Part shown: positions 18,458 through 27,362 of the stretch, one piece after another | How positions within the stretch are numbered: the stretch's first letter is position 1 | How the letters are laid out: every line of letters begins with the position of its first letter | Program-made: the position numbers and the translations under genes | Origin: an uncultured Lachnospiraceae bacterium | GTDB lineage: Bacteria > Bacillota > Clostridia > Lachnospirales > Lachnospiraceae | Reading direction: 5' to 3' | DNA: 64,000 nucleotides | Assembly (NCBI GenBank): GCA_947630485.1 | Contig: CANRHU010000004.1 | Span: 30,654-94,653 of the forward strand | Notes under the pieces: generated by a model | Database searches by the model: none | Seen by the model: the letters and a program-made list of their open reading frames with translations, nothing else | What the model was told of the DNA's origin: nothing

Positions 18458-20107
18458 TTACTCCTTCACCGCGTAGCCGCTGCCCCAGACCGTAATGCCG
18501 GTATCGGATACCGCCGTGAAGGTACTTACGTTTTTAAAGCCAAACTGATCCCACTCGATCAGAAATTTTCCTTTATAGACAATGCCGTTTAAATCGATCG
18601 TCGCCGTGTTGTCGTCCTTTAACTCCCAGGTGCCCTTGAAATCCCCGGTAACGGTGCCGTCCTCATTCAGGACAATATTCTTGGAATGGTTAATGTTGGC
18701 GCTTGTATTGTGCAGATGGTTCACCACCCGGTACGGACCGACGATATCCTCCGCCGTCACCTTCTCCACCTGGTCGCCCACATAGCGATGCGGCGATACC
18801 ACGAACCACCCGTCCTCGTTCAGATACATCTGATGGACGCGCACATTGTGCGCCTCTCCCTTTCCTTCAAAGCGGGTGTGAAAAATCAGGAAATACCGGC
18901 CGGTCTCCTCGTCGTAATAGGCGCTGTTGTGCCCGGGGGAGACATAGCCCGCGCGGAACTGTCCCCACTCGCCCTCCTGGTAGTCGAAACTGAAATTGCC
19001 CATCAGCTTGACGCCGAACTTTCCGGCCGTACCGTCGTCGAACGCCGTTCCATCCGCGCCCACGCAGTTGATCATATCCTGGCCTTCGGAGTCATAGTAG
19101 GGACCGTCCGGATTCTCGGAGCGGCAGACACGGATGTTGTAGCCGCCGTCCGCGGCCAGACCGCCGAAAGAGAGGAACATGTAATAATAATCCGTCTCCG
19201 GGCTGTAGAGGATGTAGGGGGCCTCGATCCGCAGATGGTTGCCGCCCAGAAGCTTCTTGCCGTAGCCCGGTTCCAGAGGGAATCCGGTCTCCGGATTCAT
19301 CTCCTTAATGTAGATGCCTCCGGAATAGGAGCCGTAGACCATCCAGAGCCTGCCTTCCTTATCGAAGAACACACAGGGGTCTATCGCGTTGGGCTTCACC
19401 GTGGCGTCGTAGACCTCGCCGTCCTCATCCGGCATATCCGCGCCCTGGCCGGACTTCAAAAAGACGCCCAGATCCTTATACGGACCCTCGATGTTGTCCG
19501 ACACCGCCAGCCCCATGGCCGACAGAGGCATACTGCCCTGACAGTTACAGTAGTACATATAGTACTTTCCGTCCGCCAACCGGATTACATCCGGGGCCCA
19601 GAAGGTGTCTGTCTGCGCCCAGGTGAAGGCCTCCTTCATCTCGACCGTAGCGTCAGGGATAATCTTATTGTCCGAATGCACGCCGGAATCGATCTGTTCC
19701 CAGTGAATCAAATCGTCCGACTTGGCCGCCGCCAGATGGGAGCCAAATATGTAATAGGTATCGCCGTCCTTCACGACAGACGGGTCGTGGACCGAAACTT
19801 CCTTAAGGTCATAGGTCAGGGCCGGATCGGTCTTAAGCGTGATTCCCCGCAGAAATTCCGGGACAGAGTCATCCTCCGCGGCAACGGTTCCGGCGCCGGC
19901 TGCGTCTGCTTCGGCTGCCCCGGCCTGATCCGTCTCCGCGGCGGCTTTCGTCTCCTCCTCCGCGGCTCCTTTCTCTCCGGCTGCGCTTTCCGCCCCCGCG
20001 GCCTGGGTCTCTGCCGCCGTCTGGGAAGCTGTCTGCGCATTGCCGCCGCAGGCGGACAGACCCAGAGAAACCAGCATTAAGATAACTGCGAAACGTTCTT
20101 TTTTCAT
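18458..20107 (-). CDS. GH43 lipoprotein, endo-1,5-alpha-L-arabinanase-like (GH43_4 type)
   Basis: 549 aa. Lipoprotein signal SLGLSACGG (Cys20), an Ala/Glu-rich linker to about residue 85, GH43 propeller starting VSVHDPSVVKDGDTYYIFGSH (catalytic base Asp in HDPS), FWAPDVIRLADGKYYMYYC, and IDPCVFFDKEGRLWMVYGS, then a C-terminal GH43_C-like beta domain (GDFKGTWELKDDNTATIDLNG). This architecture is that of surface endo-arabinanases that cut the arabinan backbone into importable oligomers. First gene of the nine-gene operon; AGGAGG lies within a perfect palindrome in the leader, hinting at operator or structure control. Confidence 0.85.
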   Translation of the reverse strand: MKKERFAVILMLVSLGLSACGGNAQTASQTAAETQAAGAESAAGEKGAAEEETKAAAETDQAGAAEADAAGAGTVAAEDDSVPEFLRGITLKTDPALTYDLKEVSVHDPSVVKDGDTYYIFGSHLAAAKSDDLIHWEQIDSGVHSDNKIIPDATVEMKEAFTWAQTDTFWAPDVIRLADGKYYMYYCNCQGSMPLSAMGLAVSDNIEGPYKDLGVFLKSGQGADMPDEDGEVYDATVKPNAIDPCVFFDKEGRLWMVYGSYSGGIYIKEMNPETGFPLEPGYGKKLLGGNHLRIEAPYILYSPETDYYYMFLSFGGLAADGGYNIRVCRSENPDGPYYDSEGQDMINCVGADGTAFDDGTAGKFGVKLMGNFSFDYQEGEWGQFRAGYVSPGHNSAYYDEETGRYFLIFHTRFEGKGEAHNVRVHQMYLNEDGWFVVSPHRYVGDQVEKVTAEDIVGPYRVVNHLHNTSANINHSKNIVLNEDGTVTGDFKGTWELKDDNTATIDLNGIVYKGKFLIEWDQFGFKNVSTFTAVSDTGITVWGSGYAVKE

Positions 20108-20475
20108 AATGCCTCCTTTTCTAAAATAATTTAGAAAATTGTCAACAAAAGGGTGAAAAAAAACGATTTGCCATACACAATTCTTTGCTGATGCAATTCG
20201 ACAATCCAGCGCAGAAAAATCCTGCGGTCATTTTACAATTTTGTCTATACTGCCCCTCTTTCAGGCTGCCGCTTAGTAAAATTGGCAAATCGAAACGGAT
20301 ATTTTTGTCATATTGTTTACAAAAGTATCTTATCACTTATAAACCCCTTTTTCAATATTTAATTGTAAAATACACGATTTTTGGTAGATAGGGACAAAAA
20401 GAATGTAAACTTTTTGTGTATAATTCACATACAAATAAATTAGTTTATAAAAATCTAAAATATGATATCAGCCGC
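20108..20475 (-). promoter_or_regulatory. AT-rich 368-bp control region upstream of the nine-gene operon
   Basis: No gene. The stretch is far more AT-rich than its surroundings. It contains the TTTTCTAAA palindrome, an inverted repeat ACAAAAAG-N8-CTTTTTGT (20394-20401 with 20410-20417) and several TGTTTACA-like half sites. I could not single out one convincing minus-strand promoter, but the composition and spacing fit a heavily regulated promoter region for the arabinan operon. Confidence 0.5.
20117..20138 (-). promoter_or_regulatory. perfect palindrome in the leader of the ABC/arabinan operon
   Basis: TTTTCTAAA (20117-20125), ATAA, TTTAGAAAA (20130-20138): nine-bp perfect arms directly next to the AGGAGG of the first operon gene. 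It could be a repressor operator or an RNA hairpin masking the ribosome site. A TTGACA hexamer begins directly upstream on the minus strand (20138-20143). Confidence 0.45.
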
Positions 20476-21618
20476 TCATTCAATCGCATGATCGATTGTA
20501 ATGTGTCCGCCCGACCAGACCTTCCGGCCGGACCACTCCTCATCCGGCAGACTCCAGAACGGATCCGCTGGCGCAAGCCCCAGCGGCAGGAAAACCGCGC
20601 TGCACAGATAGAGACTTCCGACATTGATATACTCCTCAGCCAGTTCCGGCTGGCGGCCGAAGACGCCAGGCTGCAGCCAACCGTTTTCGTCAAACAGATC
20701 CGGCGCGGACATGACCCGGCCGATCACTGCCGTCAGGCCGCAGCGAACCGCGGCCGGGGAGAGATGTCCCTCCAGCCGGTGCTGAAGGGCCGCCTGGGCA
20801 AGCATCTGAAAAGCGCCGAAGCGGTAACAGATCGAACGGCCCACCACCGGGTAGGAACCGTCCGGGCCGATCATCCGCTCCAGAACCGAGGCATACCGGG
20901 AAGCGCGGGCCAGAACGGCCGGACGCATCCGAGCGATCTCATCCGACCGATCCGCAAACAGCTCCGTCAGATCCACATACATCGGCTGAATCACAAAGCT
21001 GTTATAGTAGTCCCAGTGAAACATGGGCCCGTCGCCGTAAACGCCGTCGCCCTTGTACCACTCCTGAAAGGGACGCAGCGCGGAGAGGACACGCATCATG
21101 TCGCAGGGTTCGCCCAGCACACAAAGCCCGGCCTCCACCATAGCGGAAAAGAACAGCCAGTTGGTATTGACAGCGGCGATCCGCCGCGTCGCACGCAGGG
21201 CATTCGCCAGGTCACGGCGGGTTTTCGCGGGAAGACTCCCCGCCAGCGCCTTCGGCGCCCGCACCAGCGCGTGGGCCAGAAAGGCGGCGTCCACCAACGG
21301 CTGTCCGCCGTCCGTAAAATTCATAAAATCAGGAGAAGACGGATCCGCGGCCATCGCAAGACAGCGGACAGCCTTCCGCCGCAGGACGCGCTGAAGCCTT
21401 TTCTCTTCCGGGGAAAGCGTCCCCGGATCCAGCTCAAGCCACGGCGCCAGTCCCAGCATACTGCGGCCGAACGCCTCAAGCGGCGCGTACTGCGCCCGTC
21501 CCGCATGAAACGAAAGCGGAAGCCGCAGCTTCAGTTCTCCCTTTTCAAGCGAATCCAGAACCGGCCCCGTAATCTTAAGAAGCGCCGCAAGCCACTCTTT
21601 TCTCGTCTTCTCCATCAT
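20476..21618 (-). CDS. DUF2264 domain-containing protein
   Basis: 380 aa, no signal peptide, alpha-helical throughout. Contains the DUF2264 hallmarks: RAQYAPLEAFGRSMLGLAPWLEL, NTNWLFFSAMVEAGL, and VYGDGPMFHWDYYNSFVIQPM. Shorter than the longest family members (about 600 aa) but normal for the single-domain form. DUF2264 proteins have an (alpha/alpha) barrel look and are found in polysaccharide loci, where they are often guessed to be glycoside-active, without an established reaction. It follows the transaldolase gene by 32 bases, so the two are probably co-transcribed. Confidence 0.8.
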   Translation of the reverse strand: MMEKTRKEWLAALLKITGPVLDSLEKGELKLRLPLSFHAGRAQYAPLEAFGRSMLGLAPWLELDPGTLSPEEKRLQRVLRRKAVRCLAMAADPSSPDFMNFTDGGQPLVDAAFLAHALVRAPKALAGSLPAKTRRDLANALRATRRIAAVNTNWLFFSAMVEAGLCVLGEPCDMMRVLSALRPFQEWYKGDGVYGDGPMFHWDYYNSFVIQPMYVDLTELFADRSDEIARMRPAVLARASRYASVLERMIGPDGSYPVVGRSICYRFGAFQMLAQAALQHRLEGHLSPAAVRCGLTAVIGRVMSAPDLFDENGWLQPGVFGRQPELAEEYINVGSLYLCSAVFLPLGLAPADPFWSLPDEEWSGRKVWSGGHITIDHAIE

Positions 21619-21650
21619 TTACGTTCTCCCGTTTTCAAACTCAGCGCACA

Positions 21651-22304
21651 TTATTCGCCAAATACGGCGATATAGTCCTTTTTGAACTTCTCGATGCCCT
21701 GATCCGTCAGCGGGTGCTTGGTCATCTGCATCAGCACCTTGTAGGGCACCGTGGCGATGTCGGCGCCGGCCCTCGCGCAGTCGATCACATGGATCGCGTG
21801 GCGGATGCTGGCGGCGATGATCTCGGTCTTGATGTCATGGGTCATAAATACATCCGCGATATCCTCGATCAGCTCCACGCCCGGCATGGAGATGTCGTCC
21901 AGACGTCCCACAAACGGGGAGACATAGGTCGCGCCCGCGCGGGCTGCCAGAAGCGCCTGGGCCGTGGTGAAAATCAGGGTCACATTGGTCTTGATGCCCT
22001 CGGCGGACAGAACCTTGACGGCCTTTAAGCCCTCGGCGGTCATCGGAATCTTCACGACCATATTCGGATGGATCGCCGCAATCTCACGGCCCTCCTTGAT
22101 CATCCCGGCCGCGTCGGTCGTCGTAGCCTTCACCTCGCCGCTGATGGGGCCGTCCACGATGGATGCGATCTCCGCGATCACCTGATTGAAATCCCGGCCC
22201 TCCTTGGCGATCAGGGACGGATTGGTGGTAACTCCGCAGATAATGCCCATCTCGTTGGCCTCGCGGATCTCGTCTACATTGGCTGTATCGATAAAAAATT
22301 TCAT
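21651..22304 (-). CDS. fsa: fructose-6-phosphate aldolase/transaldolase-like enzyme
   Basis: 217 aa, the size of the short Fsa/TalC subfamily rather than classical transaldolase. N-terminus [32 protein letters not shown], and the Schiff-base lysine in MVVKIPMT. In pentose users this subfamily acts as transaldolase, linking sedoheptulose-7-P and glyceraldehyde-3-P to the non-oxidative pentose phosphate pathway. The start at 22304 is preceded by AGGAG; the upstream in-frame extension is unsupported. Next to transketolase, giving both halves of the pathway for arabinose-derived xylulose-5-P. Confidence 0.9.
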   Translation of the reverse strand: MKFFIDTANVDEIREANEMGIICGVTTNPSLIAKEGRDFNQVIAEIASIVDGPISGEVKATTTDAAGMIKEGREIAAIHPNMVVKIPMTAEGLKAVKVLSAEGIKTNVTLIFTTAQALLAARAGATYVSPFVGRLDDISMPGVELIEDIADVFMTHDIKTEIIAASIRHAIHVIDCARAGADIATVPYKVLMQMTKHPLTDQGIEKFKKDYIAVFGE

Positions 22305-22520
22305 GGCTGATATACTCCTTCCATATGGCAATATTTAAATTCCATTGAGTACGGCCCATGTTCCCTCTCCACGGGCCGCATTCTTCTTATACATACCGGC
22401 CGGCGTCTGCCCCGGCGATTTATGCGCAAAGCGGACGGTATCGCCGGCGTCCACTCTTCACGTACAAAACAAGCGGCTCTTCCGGTCTCTACGGCTTACC
22501 CGGAGTCCGAACGCGGACAA

Positions 22521-24503
22521 TTACAGCGACTTCACCGCGGCGACCACATTGTCCACGGTGAACCCAAAATGCTCAAACAGCTTGGCGTAAGGAGCGCTCG
22601 CGCCAAATCCATGCATGGTCACATACGCGCCGTCCAGGCCTACGTACTTGCCCCAGCCGAAATCGCTGAGCGCCTCGATGGCCACGCGCCTGCGGACGCT
22701 CTTCGGAAGCACGGACTCCTTGTACTCGTCGCTCTGCTCCTCGAACAGATCCATACACGGCATGGACACCACGCGGACCTTCATGCCTTCTTCCGCCAGT
22801 ACCGCTTTCGCCTTCACCGCCAGCTCCACCTCGGAACCACTGGCAATCAGAATCACATCCGGCGTGCCTTCGCAGTCGTCGGTGACGTAGCCGCCCTTCA
22901 GCGCCTCCTTGCTGCTGCCGGGCATCGGAGCCAGGTTCTGACGGGTCAGCACCAGGGCCGTCGGGGTCTTCGTGGACGTCATCGCGCTGTACCAGGCAGC
23001 CGCGGTCTCCACCGCGTCGCAGGGACGGAATACGTGGAAATTGGGCATCGCACGCAGCATTGCGAGCTGCTCCACCGGCTCATGGGTCGGGCCGTCCTCG
23101 CCGACGCCGATGCTGTCATGGCTGAAAACAAAGGTCAGCGGCAGACCCATAATGGCGGAAAGTCTTGCCATGGGCTTTGTATAATCGCTGAACACAAAGA
23201 ACGTGGCCACGTAGGGCTTTAAGCCGCCGTGCAGCGCCAGGCCGTTGCCGATCGCCGCCATCGCCTGCTCGCGGACGCCGAAATGAAGGTTGCGCCCTTC
23301 CGGAGTCGCCGCGGAGAAATCCCCCGCGCCGGACATATTGGTCTTATTGGACGGAGCCAGGTCGGCGGAACCGCCGAACAGGTTCGGCAGTTTATCCTTC
23401 ATGTAGTTAATCACCTTGCCGGACAGATTCCGGGTAGCCTCGGGCTTTTCAGACTGCTTCCAGAAATCCGCGTCATCCCAGAAGATCTCCGCGGCCTTCT
23501 CATCGTGATACTGGGTCCAGAGCTTCTCCATCTCCGGATATTCCTGGCAGTAAGCGGCAAACATCGCGTTCCACGCGTTCTCCGCGTCCACCTTGCTGTC
23601 CGCCAGCTCCTGATAATGCGCGTAAACCTCCTCCGGTACATAGAACGGCTCCTGGGACGGCCACTCCAGGAATTCCTTCATCTCGCGGATATTGTCGTCG
23701 CCCAGCGGCTCGCCGTGGGCGCTGGCCTTTCCCTGCTTGGCCGGGCAGCCGTAGCCGATCTGGGTCTTCACTGTGATGAAGGACGGTTTGCTAAGCTCCG
23801 CTTTCGCCAACTCGATGGCCGCGCCGATGGCCGCCAGGTCATTGCCGTCTTCCACGGTGATGGTCTGGAAACCGAACGCGCTCATCCTCTCCTGCACGTT
23901 CTCCGTGAAGGCGATATCGGTGCTTCCCTCGATGGAAATGCTGTTGGAATCGTAGAGAACGATCAGCTTGCCCAGCTTTAACGTCCCCGCCAGGGAAAAC
24001 GCCTCGGAGGAAATACCCTCCATCATGCAGCCGTCGCCGCCCAGCACAAAGGTATAATGATCCACAACCGGATACTCGTCCCTGTTAAATACTGCCGCCA
24101 GATGCTTCTCGGCCATCGCCATGCCGACCGCCATCGCCATGCCCTGTCCCAGAGGTCCGGTCGTCGCCTCGACGCCGACCGTATGCTTATACTCCGGATG
24201 TCCCGGCGTCAGGGAGCCGAACTGGCGGAAGTTCATCAGATCTTCCTTTGACAGATTCCCGTAGCCGTACAGATGCAGAAGCGAATACAAAAGCATGGAG
24301 CCGTGCCCGCCGGATAAGACGAACCGGTCGCGGTTGGGCCAGTCCGGATCCGCCGGATTGTGATTCATATGGTTGGCCCACAGCTCATAGGCCGCCGCCG
24401 CCGAACCCAGCGGCAGTCCGGGATGTCCCGACTTCGCTTTCTGAATCGCGTCCGCCGATAACACGCGGATTGCGTTTACTGCCTGTTCCTGTACTGTTTT
24501 CAT
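22521..24503 (-). CDS. tkt: transketolase
   Basis: 660 aa. N-terminal KSGHPGLPLG, TPP-binding GDGCMMEGISSEAFSLAG with the downstream DSN, then VGVEATTGPLGQG and the pyrimidine-domain HDSIGVGEDGPTHEP motif. Transfers two-carbon units between xylulose-5-P and aldoses in the cytoplasm. The start at 24503 lies 10 bases after GGAG; a longer reading from 24611 is not supported. Has its own promoter at 24662-24690. Placement between ribulose-5-P epimerase and transaldolase suggests a pentose-dedicated copy. Confidence 0.95.
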   Translation of the reverse strand: MKTVQEQAVNAIRVLSADAIQKAKSGHPGLPLGSAAAAYELWANHMNHNPADPDWPNRDRFVLSGGHGSMLLYSLLHLYGYGNLSKEDLMNFRQFGSLTPGHPEYKHTVGVEATTGPLGQGMAMAVGMAMAEKHLAAVFNRDEYPVVDHYTFVLGGDGCMMEGISSEAFSLAGTLKLGKLIVLYDSNSISIEGSTDIAFTENVQERMSAFGFQTITVEDGNDLAAIGAAIELAKAELSKPSFITVKTQIGYGCPAKQGKASAHGEPLGDDNIREMKEFLEWPSQEPFYVPEEVYAHYQELADSKVDAENAWNAMFAAYCQEYPEMEKLWTQYHDEKAAEIFWDDADFWKQSEKPEATRNLSGKVINYMKDKLPNLFGGSADLAPSNKTNMSGAGDFSAATPEGRNLHFGVREQAMAAIGNGLALHGGLKPYVATFFVFSDYTKPMARLSAIMGLPLTFVFSHDSIGVGEDGPTHEPVEQLAMLRAMPNFHVFRPCDAVETAAAWYSAMTSTKTPTALVLTRQNLAPMPGSSKEALKGGYVTDDCEGTPDVILIASGSEVELAVKAKAVLAEEGMKVRVVSMPCMDLFEEQSDEYKESVLPKSVRRRVAIEALSDFGWGKYVGLDGAYVTMHGFGASAPYAKLFEHFGFTVDNVVAAVKSL

Positions 24504-24661
24504 AGTCAGTGATCTCCTCTTCTCAAATCTCAGCTCTGGTTTTGCGGCTTCACGGCGGGCCCGCAGGGTCTGGTTCCCGCAGCATCTGATGTTCGTCAAA
24601 ATATGCCCCATACCATGCTGCCTCTGGCAGATCTCCTGCCTGCCGTCCGCTCTCAGCCATG

Positions 24662-24690
24662 ATTATATACCAGTTTTCTGTTTTTGTCAT
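24662..24690 (-). promoter_or_regulatory. promoter upstream of transketolase
   Basis: Minus-strand ATGACA (24685-24690), 17-base spacer, TATAAT (24662-24667). Confidence 0.65.
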
Positions 24691-24748
24691 CCGTTCGGAT
24701 GCAATTCGCAGCTATAAATTTACGTCTCAATCTACGCTTATTCCCGCA

Positions 24749-24816
24749 GCTTTATCTCCCGCGGCGTTACGCGCACGCATCGGCTTTATCTCCTGCGGCG
24801 TTACGCACACGCACCG
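24749..24816. repeat. 34-bp tandem duplication just after araD
   Basis: Two copies, 24749-24782 and 24783-24816, differ at three positions; each begins GCTTTATCTCC and contains GCGGCGTTACGC. The second copy ends three bases before the araD stop codon. The rest of the 316-bp gap (24504-24819) holds only the tkt promoter. Confidence 0.8.
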
Positions 24817-24819
24817 GCC

Positions 24820-25518
24820 TTACTTTCCCTGCCCGTAATAAGCGTTGGCCCCGTGCTTCCGGTAGTAATGCTTGTCCTGCAGCTCCTGGGGCGCCGGCTT
24901 CACGTCCGGATTCAGCCACTCGCACCGCGCCGCCATCTTCGCCACTTCCTCCAGCACCACCGCGTTGTGCACCGCCTCATGGGCGTCCTTCCCCCACGTA
25001 AACGGCCCGTGGTTCTTACAAAGCACTGCCGGCGTTGCCTCATAATCCAGACCGTTTTCTTCGAAATGATCCGCGATCAAAATACCGGTATTCAGCTCGT
25101 AGGCCTCCTCGATCTCCTCCTTCGTCAGATTCCGCACGCACGGCACCGTGCCATACAGATAATCCGCATGCGTCGTCCCATAGCAGGGAATCCCCCGTCC
25201 CGCCTGGGCCCAGCTCGTCGCCCAGGGCGAATGCGTGTGCACCACGCCTCCGATCTTCGGGAACCGGTTATACAGCACCACATGCGTCGCCGTATCCGAA
25301 GAAGGATTCAGCTTTCCCTCCACCTTCTTCCCGTCCAAATCCACGACCACCATATCCTCCGGCGTCAGCTTGTCATAATCCACCCCGCTGGGCTTGATCA
25401 CAAAAAGCCCCCTTTCCCGGTCGATCCCGCTCACATTCCCCCACGTAAACGTCACCAACCCATACTTCGGCAAAAGCATATTCGCCTCATAAACTTCCTT
25501 CTTCAGTTGCTCAAGCAT
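24820..25518 (-). CDS. araD: L-ribulose-5-phosphate 4-epimerase
   Basis: 232 aa, standard length for the class II aldolase-like epimerase. Zn ligands are visible in [18 protein letters not shown] (HTH) and in [22 protein letters not shown] and IKPSGVDYD are the phosphate-binding segments; [12 protein letters not shown] is also conserved. Converts L-ribulose-5-P to D-xylulose-5-P. Start at 25518 after AAGGAG. It is separated from the kinase gene by 213 bp filled with repeats, so expression of the two may be decoupled. Confidence 0.93.
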   Translation of the reverse strand: MLEQLKKEVYEANMLLPKYGLVTFTWGNVSGIDRERGLFVIKPSGVDYDKLTPEDMVVVDLDGKKVEGKLNPSSDTATHVVLYNRFPKIGGVVHTHSPWATSWAQAGRGIPCYGTTHADYLYGTVPCVRNLTKEEIEEAYELNTGILIADHFEENGLDYEATPAVLCKNHGPFTWGKDAHEAVHNAVVLEEVAKMAARCEWLNPDVKPAPQELQDKHYYRKHGANAYYGQGK

Positions 25519-25560
25519 CCTCGTCCATCTCCTTCCAACCTCAAATCTCATCCTTCCCCT

Positions 25561-25614
25561 CGACGACAGCGAAGCGCCTCGTCCCTCATCCCGACGACAG
25601 CGAAGCGCCTCGTC
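25561..25614. repeat. 23-bp exact direct repeat upstream of araD
   Basis: Identical 23-mers at 25561-25583 and 25592-25614, each starting CGACGACAGCGAAGCG and ending CTCGTC, and each capable of folding on itself (GACGA/TCGTC). Confidence 0.8.
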
Positions 25615-25642
25615 GTCTAAACTAAAGCCTGCCGACAGCCCA

Positions 25643-25712
25643 GCGGATGAGAACTTGTCCGTCTGGGCTGACTTTGCAGGATGGAAGCCCAGACAGACAA
25701 GCTCTCATCCGC
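25643..25712. repeat. 27-bp inverted repeat between araB and araD
   Basis: Arms at 25643-25669 and 25686-25712 match at 25 of 27 positions with a 16-base loop (GCGGATGAGA...TCTGGGCT). It starts 20 bases after the kinase stop codon. Without a T-run it looks like a transcript-stabilising or processing hairpin, or a mobile repeat, rather than a standard terminator. Confidence 0.75.
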
Positions 25713-25731
25713 GGACCTCCCCCGCTCAGTC

Positions 25732-27321
25732 TCAGACTAGGCACTCCAGCGCCGCCTTCTCAATCCCAATCCCCTTCTTATACCTCTCAATAAACTTCTC
25801 AAATCCTTCCACCGCGCGCGGATCCGGCTGCATCTCCTCGCCCTTGTTCCCCGCGAACACCTTCTCCGCCAGGAAATGCCCCAGGCTCTCGCCATCCTCC
25901 TTATGGATCATATACGAAGCCAGCAGCGCCATCCCCCACGGGCCGCCCTCGCCGGCCGTCTCCATCACCGACACCGGCGTATCGATGGCCGCCGCCAGGA
26001 AGCCCTGGCCCACGCCCTTCGTCTTAAACAGACCGCCGTGCCCCAGGATCGAGTCGATCTTCACATGCTCTTCCTTCAGCAGGATATCCATGCCCACCTT
26101 AAGCGCCCCCAACGCCGTGAACAGGTTGACCCGCATGAAATTGGCCAGATTGAAACTGCTCTCCGGCGAGCGCACGAACAGAGGCCGTCCTTCGCTGACG
26201 CCCATGATATGCTCCCCGGAGAAGAACCCGTAGGACAACAATCCGCCGCAGTCCGGATCTCCCTCCAAGGCCTTATTGTACAGCGTCCCGAACAACGTGT
26301 TCATATCCAGCTTCACGCCGATGCTGTCCGCGAACTCCTTAAAAAGTCCGACCCAGGCGTTCAGATCCGACGTGCAGTTGTTGGCATGGACCATTCCCAC
26401 CAGGCTGCCGTCCGGCGTGGTCACCAGATCGATCTCCGGATACACCTTCGAAAGTTCCTTCTCCAGCACCACCATGGCGAATACCGAGGTTCCCGCGGAC
26501 ACATTGCCGGTCCGCTTTGCCACGCTGTTGGTAGCCGCCATGCCGGTTCCCGCGTCGCCCTCCGGCGGGCAGATGGGGATCCCTGCCTCCAGGGTTCCGC
26601 TCTCATCCAGAAGCCTGGCTCCCGCCGCCGTCAGCACGCCGGCCGATTCGCCTGCCATCAGGGCCTTCGGCAGAATATCCCGAAGCTTCCACGGATATCC
26701 CTTGTCCGCCACCAGCGCGTCAAACTTCGCGATCATTTTCTCATCATAATCCTTCGTCTCCGGATCGATCGGGAACATTCCCGAGGCGTCGCCCACGCCC
26801 AGCACCTTCTCGCCGGTCAGCTGCCAGTGGATGTATCCCGCCAGCGTCGTAAAGAACGCTACGTCCTTCACATGCTCCTCGCCGTTTAAGATGGACTGGT
26901 ACAGATGGGCGATGCTCCATCTCTGCGGAATATTGTAATGGAACAGTTCCGTCAGCGCCTCCGACGCCGGTCCGGTGATGGTGTTGCGCCAGGTGCGGAA
27001 CGGCGTCAGAAGGTTCCCCTCTTTGTCAAAGGCCATGTAGCCGTGCATCATGGCGGAAAAGCCGATGGCCCCCACCTTGGTCAGCTTCACACCGTATTTT
27101 GCTTTCACATCCGCCGCCAGCTTGCTGTAGCAGTCACGGAGTCCCGTCCAGATATCATCCAGACTGTAGGTCCAGACGCCGTTCTCCAGCCTGTTCTCCC
27201 ACTCATGGTCGCCGGAAGCGATCGGCGTATGGGATTCGTCGATCAGGACCGCCTTGATGCGGGTGGAGCCCAGCTCCAGACCCAGAACGCTGCTCTCGAT
27301 TGCCTCTTTGATGCTTGCCAT
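25732..27321 (-). CDS. FGGY-family carbohydrate kinase, probable ribulokinase
   Basis: 529 aa. N-terminal FGGY domain with phosphate-binding [16 protein letters not shown], and a C-terminal ATPase half containing [19 protein letters not shown] and [23 protein letters not shown]. Followed directly downstream by L-ribulose-5-P epimerase and preceded (41 bp) by an ArsR-type regulator, which makes L-ribulose the most likely substrate. It differs from the classical AraB N-terminus, so xylulose or another ketose cannot be excluded from sequence alone. Confidence 0.85.
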   Translation of the reverse strand: MASIKEAIESSVLGLELGSTRIKAVLIDESHTPIASGDHEWENRLENGVWTYSLDDIWTGLRDCYSKLAADVKAKYGVKLTKVGAIGFSAMMHGYMAFDKEGNLLTPFRTWRNTITGPASEALTELFHYNIPQRWSIAHLYQSILNGEEHVKDVAFFTTLAGYIHWQLTGEKVLGVGDASGMFPIDPETKDYDEKMIAKFDALVADKGYPWKLRDILPKALMAGESAGVLTAAGARLLDESGTLEAGIPICPPEGDAGTGMAATNSVAKRTGNVSAGTSVFAMVVLEKELSKVYPEIDLVTTPDGSLVGMVHANNCTSDLNAWVGLFKEFADSIGVKLDMNTLFGTLYNKALEGDPDCGGLLSYGFFSGEHIMGVSEGRPLFVRSPESSFNLANFMRVNLFTALGALKVGMDILLKEEHVKIDSILGHGGLFKTKGVGQGFLAAAIDTPVSVMETAGEGGPWGMALLASYMIHKEDGESLGHFLAEKVFAGNKGEEMQPDPRAVEGFEKFIERYKKGIGIEKAALECLV

Positions 27322-27362
27322 TTCATTTTCCTCCTTCTTCTTTTTGATCTCTATGCCGTCAT

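Noticed and set aside
18686..20080. 464-codon plus-strand frame opposite the GH43 lipoprotein
   Set aside because: Antisense shadow of the GH43 reading frame; no recognisable domain or start signal.
22305..22520. Hairpin CGGCCC/GGGCCG as a terminator of transketolase
   Set aside because: No T-run follows on the minus strand and the stem is short relative to the loop.
25561..25712. CRISPR-like array from the repeats in the araB-araD gap
   Set aside because: Only two direct copies, eight bases apart, no regular spacers and no cas genes in the window.
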